Notes under the pieces: generated by a model
Databases searched by the model: none
What the model was told of the DNA's origin: nothing
The model's input: the letters and a program-made list of their open reading frames with translations, nothing else
NCBI RefSeq assembly: GCF_004919105.1
Contig: NZ_STGK01000001.1
Span: 186,001 to 250,000 of the forward strand
Direction of reading: 5' to 3'
DNA: 64,000 nt
From: Nocardioides sp. GY 10113
Lineage (GTDB): Bacteria > Actinomycetota > Actinomycetes > Propionibacteriales > Nocardioidaceae
Program-made: the position numbers and the translations under genes
Shown: positions 33,919 to 41,738 of the stretch, piece by piece
How positions within the stretch are numbered: the first letter of the stretch is position 1
Layout: each line of letters begins with the position of its first letter

Positions 33919-34158
33919 TCAGAGCCTTGAGCGACTGCCGTTGCGTCGGGGCGGAACAACGGTGAGCCCCGCGGGTGCCGCGGTCACCGGCTGCTCGCCG
34001 GCGGCGATGAGCTCCTCGATGTGCTCGGCGCGGAACCGAACGTGTTTGCCGATCTTGGTGCACCGGATGGGGCCCGCCCTGGCCGCGTCCGCGACCCACC
34101 GCTCGGGGACGTTGAGGAGCTCGGCCGCCTCCCTGGTCGTCAGCAGCCGCCCGCTCAT
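33919..34158 (-). CDS. Excisionase-like helix-turn-helix protein
   Basis: 79 residues from ATG 34158. LLTTREAAELLNVPERWVADAARAG then IRCTKIGKHVRFRAEHIEELIAAG is the MerR-like winged helix of excisionase/helix-turn-helix_17 proteins, followed by a basic tail (PPRRNGSRSRL). In an integrative element it probably directs excision with the integrase, or regulates element genes. It overlaps the upstream zinc-finger gene by one base (TGATG) and converges with the ribbon-helix-helix gene with 4 bases between stops. Confidence 0.85.
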   Translation of the reverse strand: MSGRLLTTREAAELLNVPERWVADAARAGPIRCTKIGKHVRFRAEHIEELIAAGEQPVTAAPAGLTVVPPRRNGSRSRL

Positions 34159-34538
34159 CACCGCCACCCCCTCGGCTTCGGCTCGAGCGTGGCGCGGAGA
34201 TCGAGGAAGGCCTTGTACGCGCGCTCCCACTTCGGGTCGGAGTCGAGGCGGCCAGCCTCGGCCAGATCCTGCAGCGCCCGCAGGACGTTGCGACACGCGA
34301 CCGGGGACTCCGCCACCCTTCGCGAGCACTCGTTGAGGTCGACTGCCTCAACGACCACCCGCTCGACCATCACGACCCTGACGCCGTCCGAGCCGGGCCG
34401 TGCACGAGCATCCCAGGCGGCCCTGCGGCACCGATCGGAGCAGTAGACCCGCATGCGCCCGACGCGCGCGGGCGGGCGCTCGAACGGCTGCCGGCAGTGG
34501 GCGCAGGCGCCAGGCGCCTTGATCGACAGAATCTCCAT
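34158..34538 (-). CDS. Zinc-finger protein of the mobile element, function unknown
   Basis: 126 residues from ATG 34538. The N-terminus has a CxxC...CxxxC zinc site (GACAHCRQPFERPP then RMRVYCSDRCRRAAWDARARPG), a form common in small regulators of actinobacterial integrative elements. The remaining 75 residues are helical and acidic/basic (VVVEAVDLNECSRRVAESP; LRALQDLAEAGRLDSDPKWERAYKAFLDLRATLEP). It is translationally coupled to the excisionase-like gene, so the two probably form one regulatory or excision operon. DNA binding is inferred. Confidence 0.75.
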   Translation of the reverse strand: MEILSIKAPGACAHCRQPFERPPARVGRMRVYCSDRCRRAAWDARARPGSDGVRVVMVERVVVEAVDLNECSRRVAESPVACRNVLRALQDLAEAGRLDSDPKWERAYKAFLDLRATLEPKPRGWR

Positions 34539-34846
34539 GCCCCTTGCAAGCGCAAGCACGCCCCGGAATGGACACGCCAGGTGCCGGCTGTTCGGAGCTC
34601 TGAATAGATTCCGGCTCCGGCGCCGGACACGGGGCCACTCGTGAAGTGCGGCCAGTTCACCGTCTCGGCATTCGAATGCAGATCGAGCGGTGCCGTGGCT
34701 GTCGTCCCATCAGCGCCGTCCCATCTTGGTCGCTGTTGCGCGGGTCACCGCGGGCTGCACGGTCCGAGACGCCGAGTGCTGGTCCCCGGTGAAGGGGGCG
34801 CCGCCGTCGGCATCCGTCAAGGTACCGAGTAGGGGAGAGAAACGCC
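34539..34846. other. Non-coding gap in the island
   Basis: 308 bases without a convincing gene on either strand. It must hold the promoter of the leftward zinc-finger/excisionase operon and of the small rightward gene at 34847. Only a small hairpin (CTTGC-AAGC-GCAAG near 34544) was seen. Confidence 0.5.
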
Positions 34847-34966
34847 GTGTCTGTCGAAGTCTGTCGTTGGTGTGAGGCTCATGAAGCCACACATGAGTAC
34901 ATCCCGTACGGGCAATGGCCGGTGTGCTGGGACTGCGGATTGGAGCCTGACCTGCACCTGCGATAG
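34847..34966 (+). CDS. 39-residue zinc-ribbon microprotein
   Basis: GTG start with a strong purine-rich ribosome binding site (AGGGGAGAGA, 6 bases upstream). It encodes 39 residues with two CxxC knuckles: CRWC at 6-9 and CWDC at 27-30, separated by EAHEATHEYIPYGQWPV. The regular cysteine spacing, aromatic content and ribosome binding site argue for a real gene although it is very short. Small zinc-ribbon proteins of this kind are frequent in actinobacteriophages and integrative elements. Function unknown. Confidence 0.65.
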   Translation: MSVEVCRWCEAHEATHEYIPYGQWPVCWDCGLEPDLHLR

Positions 34967-35137
34967 CTGCTGACGCCCCTGCTGTCCCTCGGCCTGGAGA
35001 AGCCCACCGCCGAGGGACGGCGCCGTCGCTCACCGGAGCAGTTTCGTGCCTCACTTTTCGAGCGATCTGAAGCGGTACACACCTAGTGCACCCACGAGGG
35101 GAAGCGGATCGACGGGAACCGTTCCGACGATCGCGGA

Positions 35138-35677
35138 TCAGGCTGCGGTCACGGCGATGACCCGACGCGGAGCGACGGCGCAGATCGCGAATGCGGCGAG
35201 CCCACCGACCAACCCGCCGACGACGTGGATCAGCACGTCCTCGGTCGCCACGACGCGGTGGATGGGGAGGACGCCCTGGGCGACCTCGAGGCCGACGGAG
35301 AACAGCACCGCGAACGCGGCGAGATTCCGGATCGGGCGCTCCCTGCCGCGCGCGATGTTCAGTGCGTAGAGGAAGCCGGTGGGGATGAGTAGGAGCGTGT
35401 TCGCGATTGCCTGCGAGCGGCCCGCGTACGAGTCGAGGTTGGTGAACGGCATGAGCTCGCTCCCGCCCTCCCCGACCTGCGCCGGAAGCAGTGTGACGTA
35501 GAGGACGCACGCGACGGAGGCCGTGAGAAGCGCGACCCTGATGCTGGCGATGCTGCGTGCGCCCAGGGGCTCGTTGCCGTTGAAGGAGCGCCAGAGGAAC
35601 ACGCCGGTGGTGAGGAGCACGACAACCATGAGGGCGAAGGGAATTGTGCCGTCGTACGCGCGTTCGATCTGAGTCAT
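35138..35677 (-). CDS. VanZ-like family membrane protein
   Basis: 179 residues with five hydrophobic segments (IPFALMVVVLLTTGVFLW; IRVALLTASVACVLYVTLL; IANTLLLIPTGFLYAL; NLAAFAVLFSVGLEVAQG; LIHVVGGLVGGLAAFAICAV). The order ...LYVTLLP, ELMPFTNLDSY, NTLLLIPTGFL, SVGLEVAQGVLP and DVLIHVVGGLVGG is the VanZ-like domain; VanZ itself gives low-level teicoplanin resistance. The family's biochemical role is unknown. It stands alone in the island and diverges from the phosphotransferase gene. Confidence 0.85.
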   Translation of the reverse strand: MTQIERAYDGTIPFALMVVVLLTTGVFLWRSFNGNEPLGARSIASIRVALLTASVACVLYVTLLPAQVGEGGSELMPFTNLDSYAGRSQAIANTLLLIPTGFLYALNIARGRERPIRNLAAFAVLFSVGLEVAQGVLPIHRVVATEDVLIHVVGGLVGGLAAFAICAVAPRRVIAVTAA

Positions 35678-35830
35678 GGGCGGTACCGAACCAGAACCGG
35701 TTCAAGTTGTCCCGGAAGCGCGCCGCTGGGCGACTGCTCACGCCATCGACCAGCCTGCCCAGCGTGCCGAACCCGATCAGGGACGGGCGACACCTACCAT
35801 TCTCCGGCGCATACGGCCACCTCCGACTCG

Positions 35831-36724
35831 TTGGCCGAAATCGTCGCCGACGATCGTGGCAGGCCTGAGCTGCGGCACCTCGCAACCGAACTGCTCGGTC
35901 ATCCGGTCGGTCACCTCGAGCTAGTACGCCGGGGCTCCGCCGCTGTTTTCCGAGCGCCAGTGGAACGTGTGATCCTGCGCGTCCACCACATCGACGACCT
36001 GCCAGCAGTCGATGCGGCCCTGCACCTGGCGAGCCAGCTCGCCGAGGCAGGTGCGCCCGTCGTGCCGCCAGCCCGACCGGCCTCGGTTCGGGCCGACAGA
36101 TTCGTCGCGACGGCATGGCCGCTCGGTCAGCCGGTGAGCGACGATGGGGCGGACGATGCCGCTGCTCTGGGGCGCACCCTCGCCGGGTTGCACGCCGTCG
36201 TCCCGCCGGTCGATCTCCCGGCACCGGGTGTCGCTGACCGGATCCGGCGGCGCCTCAAGGAGCTCGACCCCACGATCCCCGGCGAGATCTCCGGCTCGTT
36301 GCATGCCCACGCCGAAGCAGCTCTCGACCTGCTCGCAGGGCTCCCGTTGAATGCGGCCGCCGGTGCGGTCGTCCTCCACGGCGACGCCTGGCCCGGCAAC
36401 CTGGTCCGCCTCGATGGCGAGCACAGGATGATCGATCTGGACGACCTCTGCATCGGCCCCCCGGAGCTGGACCTCGCCCCGTCGCTCGTCACCTACCGCC
36501 GGTTCCACCGCGACAGTGACCGTTGGGAGGCGTTCGTCGACGGGTACGCTGGCAACCCCGACTGGGTGCTGGCCGGGCAACTCGCGGTCGTGCGCGAGTC
36601 CCAGATGAACACCTGGCTCGCCAGCCTCTGGAGCACGTCCGCAGTGGCCCGCGACGAACTGCGGCATCGAGTCCTGACGTGGGATGTCGACCCCTCGCAG
36701 CAGCGTCCCTGGCGGACGATCTGA
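35831..36724 (+). CDS. Aminoglycoside-phosphotransferase-family kinase
   Basis: 297 residues from a TTG. APH fold: VFRAPVERVILRVH (an atypical ATP-site strand), catalytic loop VVLHGDAWPGNLVRLDGE with His183 and Asp185, and MIDLDDLCIGPPELDLAPSL (metal-binding Asp) . The family phosphorylates small molecules, including aminoglycosides, choline and homoserine. Similarity at this level does not predict antibiotic resistance. The start is uncertain, and no good ribosome binding site precedes the TTG. It converges on the Card1-like gene with 11 bases between stops. It is likely island cargo. Confidence 0.78.
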   Translation: MAEIVADDRGRPELRHLATELLGHPVGHLELVRRGSAAVFRAPVERVILRVHHIDDLPAVDAALHLASQLAEAGAPVVPPARPASVRADRFVATAWPLGQPVSDDGADDAAALGRTLAGLHAVVPPVDLPAPGVADRIRRRLKELDPTIPGEISGSLHAHAEAALDLLAGLPLNAAAGAVVLHGDAWPGNLVRLDGEHRMIDLDDLCIGPPELDLAPSLVTYRRFHRDSDRWEAFVDGYAGNPDWVLAGQLAVVRESQMNTWLASLWSTSAVARDELRHRVLTWDVDPSQQRPWRTI

Positions 36725-36735
36725 CGGGTCTCCGG

Positions 36736-38115
36736 TCAGCGCAGGTGGTCGAGGGTGAAGGTCGCGAGCCGCTGGGCGGCCTGGTCGTGCCTGCGGTCCC
36801 CGGGGCGCACGACGACCGTGAATCGGGTGCCCTTGCTGCAGCGCTGCGTGTCGATGACCGTTCCCGCGTCGCGCAGTACCCCTGAGACAGCCTTCGTCAC
36901 CTGGTGAGAGGTCAGGCGGCGTCCGGCGGAGATCTGGAGGACCATGTACCGCTGGTGGTCGTAGACCCGCACCGGTTCCCGGGACTGGACGAACTCGGCG
37001 TACACATCCACAAGCCCGTTCTCCTGCGCCACCCGGAGCGTCCGGGGGAGCGGTCGACTTGGGGCCGGCGAACCGGGGTGTCCTGGGCGCAGCAGTTGCT
37101 CAAGTACGTCGGGCAGCGGCCGCTCCTCCAGGGTGGCTTGGTCGACGACCCGGATGTCGTACTCCTCCGCGAGGCTGCGGAACTCCTCGCCGACGACCCG
37201 GTTGGGGCGGAGCAGGATGTACTGGTCGGCGCCGTCGCCGAGCTGTCGTCGGGTGGCGTAGGCGTCGCGGATCTGCATCCCGATCGGTGCGGACCCGGCT
37301 TCGTCGGTGAGCTTGCAGTCGATGACGTGAAGCCGTCCGTGGCTGTTGACCACGACGTCGACCTCCTGGACCGCTTGAGTGCCGTCGTGAAGCATTGCCG
37401 AGATCCCGATATCATCCGCTTCCACGCCGAGTTGACGCACCAGTGCGAGCACGAACTGCTCGAACAGCGAACCCTGGCCGATCGATCGGCGGGCCCGCAC
37501 GCGGGTGGCTGCGCGTTCGAACTCGTGCCGCCAGTCGGCCCCCTTGGCGGCGGTGGCGGCGGCCGCGGTGATCTCGGATTCCACTGTGGTGCTTTGGACG
37601 GTCGCGGTCCGCTCCTCGTCCGCCCAGGTGACGGCCAGCAGGTCGGCCAGTGTGAACTGCTCGATCGCCGCGGGGTCCCAACCCTCCAGCAGGCGCGCGC
37701 CACCGTCGGCGTGGACCTCGTACCAGGGGCCACGGGCGTCGCGGTGAACCACTCGTAGGCCGGGGATCGTTGCGCTGGCGCGCACCGCTCCCGCGAACAT
37801 CAACCGTGACCCGCCGGAAGCATCTAGGAGCCATCCGGCCCCGTGGCCGCCGGTCGCCTTCTCGACGGCCGCCAAGATTTCGGCCGGCTCGTCGTCGGCG
37901 ATCGGCCCGTGCCGGTTCACAACGACGTGAGGCAGGGCATCGGCGACAAACGCCGCGATCCGGTCCGCGGGTCCGCCCGAGGCCTCGTCACCGTGCGCCA
38001 CAACCAGGTGTACTTCACTCAGCCCGCCGCTCCACTGAGCGAGTGCGTCGAGTTGCGGCCACATGCGGTCGCCAGCGAACGCCACGAGACCGTGCGGTCG
38101 GCCCAACCTTAGCAA
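36736..38115 (-). CDS. Card1/Can2-like (DUF1887) CARF-domain nuclease with C-terminal extension
   Basis: 459 residues. Residues 1-150 resemble the CARF sensor of Card1/Can2: GLVAFAGDRMWPQLDALAQW, then WLLDASGGSRLMFAGAVRA in place of the NITGGTK ligand loop, then VVHRDARGPWYEV. Residues about 215-325 are a PD-(D/E)xK nuclease: Glu219 (GSLFEQFVLALVRQLG), Asp253 (QEVDVVVNSHG) and Asp266-x-Lys268 (LHVIDCKL). In type III CRISPR the family is activated by cyclic oligoadenylate and nicks DNA or RNA. Here there is no cas10 or array. Residues 345-459 are an extra domain not known from Card1. The TTG start is weak; the gene lies 272 bases downstream of a membrane-protein gene on the same strand. Confidence 0.8.
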   Translation of the reverse strand: MLRLGRPHGLVAFAGDRMWPQLDALAQWSGGLSEVHLVVAHGDEASGGPADRIAAFVADALPHVVVNRHGPIADDEPAEILAAVEKATGGHGAGWLLDASGGSRLMFAGAVRASATIPGLRVVHRDARGPWYEVHADGGARLLEGWDPAAIEQFTLADLLAVTWADEERTATVQSTTVESEITAAAATAAKGADWRHEFERAATRVRARRSIGQGSLFEQFVLALVRQLGVEADDIGISAMLHDGTQAVQEVDVVVNSHGRLHVIDCKLTDEAGSAPIGMQIRDAYATRRQLGDGADQYILLRPNRVVGEEFRSLAEEYDIRVVDQATLEERPLPDVLEQLLRPGHPGSPAPSRPLPRTLRVAQENGLVDVYAEFVQSREPVRVYDHQRYMVLQISAGRRLTSHQVTKAVSGVLRDAGTVIDTQRCSKGTRFTVVVRPGDRRHDQAAQRLATFTLDHLR

Positions 38116-38387
38116 TTCGACGCCTTCCTGATCTGGGCATGTCCGCCCGCACTCGTCCAGCTGGTCCGCAGCCTATCCCGAGCAATCCGCGGCGACGAAC
38201 GACCAGCGCGGACCGAATGTTGGGCTCCGCCCCACTGGCACGTGGCCATGCCAACAATTTCTCGCGAGAGGTTTGGGCGTTGGCGGAAGATGCAGAGTCA
38301 AACCAAGCGGGTATCTGGCTGCGCGGGCGCGGTGGAGGCTGGGCATGACTCCGACTCGGCGCCTGGATCGCTGATGTCGTGCACGCG

Positions 38388-41036
38388 TCAAGCGGTCGCG
38401 CCCGTTCTGAGGTCTTCGACGGTCTTCATCATGTCCAACACGTGGTAGAGCGACGCCGGCGATCCCAAGACGGCCAATTCTCCCCTCAATTCCAATTCGG
38501 CATTTTCGTGCTTGAGTAGGTCCAATTGTCCTTTTGATATGGCGAGGGAGTAGTTGGTGGCTGCTGTCATGACTCCGGCTATATTCAGTGACCGAACGGC
38601 AAGCAATGCGCGAAACATCGCCTCATCGAAGGCGCGCTCAGTATGATCTCCGGTGGCGCCATCGGTCGCCTCGATTGCCGCCAAGCGCTGTCGCTCCATC
38701 GAGGACAACTCGCTTAGACATGCATCGTCCTCCTCAATCCCAACTACGACCGCCGCCGACCAACTCAACGCCAAGGATGCGAGCCAGTGGTCGGCAAATG
38801 GATCCCCCCAACCGGGCCATGGCTGACGCTCATTGTCCCTCAGTTGTTCGACCCTCTGGTTGCATGACTCGAGAAGCGAGTTGGCCGATTCGAGAGAAAG
38901 CGGATGCGTGCCATCTGCGTGCGACCAAAGTGCGTCCAGCGAAGCGCGCATTTCAGGGTCGACGTGGGGAGCGTTTGTTTGAACTGCGGCCAGGGAGCGC
39001 TCGGCGAGAGCAATGCCGTAGATAAGGCCGCGTTGCTCATATGAGATGCCTTCGCCGGTATCCGGCCATCCTTTTTCGGGGATCAGAGCATCCCAAGCCT
39101 CGGTGCGGTACAAGAAACTTTGCTCAGGTATGCGGTAGCCGTGGCGGGATGCCGTAGAAAACGCCGTCACGGCAGGTAGGCCAATCAGTAAGAGTAGATT
39201 CTCGACTATGTCGCCATTGGGTGTTTCCACCAAGGGGGAAAGCATGTCGGAAACGGTGGACACACCGAATCCGAAGGAGGCTGTGATTGACCAGATGGGC
39301 ACCGTCATCCCGGAAAGACCTACTTCGGACAGAAAGGTCGCTGGGCCGTGGGGATCGCCAACCAGCTCCTTGGCGCCGGTGGTGAGCATAAGAATGGCGG
39401 GAGCAACGAGGACGGAAAAGAACGGCACGCCCGCGGGAACCCACCCGGCGATCAGCGGCGCGAAGGCCATTGCGGGCATCAATATCATCCATGTGACAAC
39501 CGCCATCAGAACGCGATTGGAGAGTTGCTGGCCAGCGAGACCGGAAAGGATCAAGAAGGCGGCGGTAGTCACTAGGTCGACATCCGCGGGATCGGGTGCA
39601 CTCGCGAGAAAGTCGCTCTCGTCGGCGGTCAGTATGCAAACGTACATGATTCCAGCCCATGCGGCCCATAGCAGCCTGGATCGATAGATCGTCGTCCAGT
39701 GTGCAGAAGTGAATAGCACGGGGCCAGCGCCCGTACTGGCTGCCCACAAATTGAACAAAATTCGAATCAGTAGGGTGCCGGCCCAGATTAAGGCACAACA
39801 ACCGAATAGCCACAAGTAGGCACCCCGTCCAGAAATGACCGCCCAAAGCGGGTCGAGGTGGAAGTCCATTCCATAAATTGCGGCGTACGGGAGAATGGAC
39901 CACTTGAAGCTGGCCCACGTTGCCCCTGCGATAGTTGCGAGCGTCAACGTTTTGCGAAATCGGCTCGTATAGATAGAGAGGATGGAGGTAGTCACCATCG
40001 GGGCAAGGAGGAATGCTAGGGCGAGATTCAGTTCGATTCCGAAATCAATGCGACTCCGGTTTGCCTCGTAGGCAATGCTTCTGGATGCAAGGTAGGCCAA
40101 GGCTGCCAGTGCGATCACGAATGCAATAGCGGTTTGTGGGTATGCGAACAGCCTGGACCGCGAGCGCGACACCCTGGAGGCCGAAATGTTGCTCGACTGC
40201 CCTGACGCGAGCAGGACCCACGTCAGCACGACCGTGGCGGTTGCCAGTGTTGGCGCGAGCGGTGAAGTGATCAGGTGTGAATCGGCGCTGAACACGAGGT
40301 AGCCAGCCAACTTGCAAATCGCGATCGCGATGGCGACCGAGCGGAGTGATATTCGACGGGGAAGGGATCTGATAAAGCCGTGAATATGCCTGGACTGTTG
40401 TTCCAATAGTCCGACCGCTCCGTCCGTGGCCAATGGGCTTCCCAGCAGGGCGGCGACAATCCCAGCCAGCAGGTAGCCCACATACAGATGGCCTGACGCA
40501 ACCTCCCTATGGCCCCATGATCCATGGCTTGTCCAAATCGCACTTGCCGCTGGAAGGAAGATCGCTGCTGCGAGGATGGGCGTGCCGCCTTGCTTGGGCG
40601 AGGAGACATCGGCTGCAAGGAGGCCGCAACAAGCAATGCCGATGAAGGAGAGGGTCAACGGCCCGCGCGATAGGTCGCCAGCCTGCTGGGCGAATGCCGC
40701 GGCGGTTGCCGTGAAACCGGCCAGGGGAAGAGCGATGCAGACGATCTGCAGTCGTGCCCAACGGTCGCGGATAATGGAGCGGCGAGTCAATTTCGACCTC
40801 ATGAAGAGCGCGCCGCCGGCGAATAGTGCGATGGAAACCATTGCGATGCCGATTCCGGAGATTGTTCTGCAATTCTGCCAGTCTTCAGCCGAGCATTGCA
40901 GGCCCTGGTTCGCTCCAACGGCGTATAGGGGCGATGCCGCAAGGACCGAGTAGACGACGAGGATTAGCGTCCTATCGAAGCGCGGCATGGCTCGAAGCAA
41001 TTCTATGGTGTGGCGCATCGTTAATCTTTCACTCAT
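38388..41036 (-). CDS. Large polytopic membrane protein, function unknown
   Basis: 882 residues from ATG 41036; an ATG six codons on (41018) is equally possible. Roughly the first 640 residues contain some 15 or more hydrophobic helices (LILVVYSVLAASPLYAVGA; IGIAMVSIALFAGGALFM; ILAAAIFLPAASAIW; VVLTWVLLASG; FSVLVAPAILMLTTGA). The last 220 residues are soluble and helical (ISYEQRGLIYGIALAERSLAAV; LLESCNQRVEQLRDNERQPW; DEAMFRALLAVRSLNIAGVM). No enzyme motif or known family was recognised. GC and codon use are clearly lower and different from the neighbours, and codon 5 is the rare TTA. A GATCC repeat lies about 60-90 bases upstream. It is probably recently acquired cargo. Confidence 0.75.
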   Translation of the reverse strand: MSERLTMRHTIELLRAMPRFDRTLILVVYSVLAASPLYAVGANQGLQCSAEDWQNCRTISGIGIAMVSIALFAGGALFMRSKLTRRSIIRDRWARLQIVCIALPLAGFTATAAAFAQQAGDLSRGPLTLSFIGIACCGLLAADVSSPKQGGTPILAAAIFLPAASAIWTSHGSWGHREVASGHLYVGYLLAGIVAALLGSPLATDGAVGLLEQQSRHIHGFIRSLPRRISLRSVAIAIAICKLAGYLVFSADSHLITSPLAPTLATATVVLTWVLLASGQSSNISASRVSRSRSRLFAYPQTAIAFVIALAALAYLASRSIAYEANRSRIDFGIELNLALAFLLAPMVTTSILSIYTSRFRKTLTLATIAGATWASFKWSILPYAAIYGMDFHLDPLWAVISGRGAYLWLFGCCALIWAGTLLIRILFNLWAASTGAGPVLFTSAHWTTIYRSRLLWAAWAGIMYVCILTADESDFLASAPDPADVDLVTTAAFLILSGLAGQQLSNRVLMAVVTWMILMPAMAFAPLIAGWVPAGVPFFSVLVAPAILMLTTGAKELVGDPHGPATFLSEVGLSGMTVPIWSITASFGFGVSTVSDMLSPLVETPNGDIVENLLLLIGLPAVTAFSTASRHGYRIPEQSFLYRTEAWDALIPEKGWPDTGEGISYEQRGLIYGIALAERSLAAVQTNAPHVDPEMRASLDALWSHADGTHPLSLESANSLLESCNQRVEQLRDNERQPWPGWGDPFADHWLASLALSWSAAVVVGIEEDDACLSELSSMERQRLAAIEATDGATGDHTERAFDEAMFRALLAVRSLNIAGVMTAATNYSLAISKGQLDLLKHENAELELRGELAVLGSPASLYHVLDMMKTVEDLRTGATA

Positions 41037-41094
41037 TGCGCCCTGTTTCGGGCCGGGTAATTCTGGCTTTGAGAGACCGAGAATGATTCCATCG

Positions 41095-41124
41095 GATCCG
41101 ATCCGATCCGATCCGATCCGATTC
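41095..41124. repeat. Pentanucleotide tandem repeat upstream of the membrane-protein gene
   Basis: Five exact GATCC units (41095-41119) plus a degenerate GATTC (41120-41124). It lies 59-88 bases upstream of the 882-residue gene, in its promoter or leader. Each unit contains a GATC site. Slippage could alter promoter spacing or, if an upstream start is used, the reading frame. Confidence 0.8.
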
Positions 41125-41130
41125 GGATGA

Positions 41131-41566
41131 GAGCGGCTGATGCCTCGGCGTCTCCGAAGGAGTGGGTTGGCGCGTCCCGTCCGCGTGGGGCCGTGAGCCC
41201 TTATGCGCTGATCGCGAAGGGCTTGACGCTCTGTTTGGGGAGTGGTCAACTCAAGGCTACGGGTGCAGTTCGGGCGACTGTCGGCGAGGTGGGGAACGCC
41301 GGCGGTGCGGCTCCGGACCTCGGTGTCTGTAGCCGTAGGGGCTGGGCGTGTGCTGAGCGGATGCCGCGCGACGTCGGCGATTCCGCGCGCGACCTCACCT
41401 CACTCAGATTCGGCCGTAGTGGTTCGTTTGGCGATGTCTCGGGCCGCGATGAAGCCGAGACGCAGGTGGCACACCCCCGGGAAATCGGGAGTCAACCGGA
41501 CTTGCTCGAAGGTCGATATCACGCTCAGGCTGGCGGATTTCGGACATCTGAACGTGGAAATGCTCT
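41131..41566. other. Right end of the island without a recognisable gene
   Basis: About 435 bases between the GATCC repeat and the right attachment repeat. Open frames here have composition and codon use unlike real genes. It may contain arm sites for the integrase or decayed remnants. Confidence 0.45.
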
Positions 41567-41606
41567 GGTTTAACTCCCCCCTCGCGCACAGCGAAACCCC
41601 CAGGGA
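41567..41606 (+). repeat. Island attachment repeat, distal side (attR)
   Basis: Duplicate of the tRNA-Leu 3' end with a single mismatch to 31454-31493. It marks the distal border of the island. Only the 3' half-arm of the tRNA is present, so this is not a second tRNA gene. Confidence 0.93.
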
Positions 41607-41628
41607 AACCTGGGGGTTTCTTGTTTTT
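41594..41628 (+). terminator. Duplicated tRNA terminator at the island border
   Basis: Stem AAACCCCCAGG / CCTGGGGGTTT with a 4-base loop, then CTTGTTTTT. It is a second copy of the terminator at 31481-31516, with the loop one base shorter. Confidence 0.9.
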
Positions 41629-41738
41629 CCAGGCGCCGGTCCGCGAGGCGCCGATTCGACGGCGGAGGGGCGGGCCAGCGGGCCACGCCCCTCCGCTTGC
41701 GGCTCAGTACAGGTGCGACGGGTGCCCGCCGGACCCGC

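Larger units (their letters stand above)
31454..41606. mobile_element. Integrative genomic island in tRNA-Leu(CAG), about 10.1 kb
   Basis: Bounded by direct repeats of the tRNA 3' end, with a tyrosine integrase as the first gene next to the tRNA. Other mobility-type genes are an excisionase-like helix-turn-helix protein and a ribbon-helix-helix protein. Cargo: a toxin-antitoxin pair, VanZ-like protein, phosphotransferase, Card1-like nuclease and an 882-residue membrane protein of markedly lower GC. No replication or conjugation transfer gene was recognised, so it is probably a defective or mobilisable element. The fhaA operon on one side and DUF5067 on the other are ordinary chromosome. Confidence 0.9.

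Noticed and set aside
34879..35082. 67-codon minus-strand frame
   Set aside because: It overlaps the zinc-ribbon gene antisense, has no ribosome binding site, and its Ser/Arg-rich translation has no recognisable feature.
35831..36724. Aminoglycoside resistance gene
   Set aside because: The APH fold is clear, but the family includes many non-antibiotic kinases and nothing in the sequence assigns an aminoglycoside substrate.
41127..41573. 148-codon frame at the right end of the island
   Set aside because: Mixed composition, no motif, and it runs into the attachment repeat. No evidence of translation.
41567..41606. Possible second tRNA-Leu
   Set aside because: Only the T-arm and acceptor 3' strand are present, with no anticodon arm. 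It is the distal attachment repeat.
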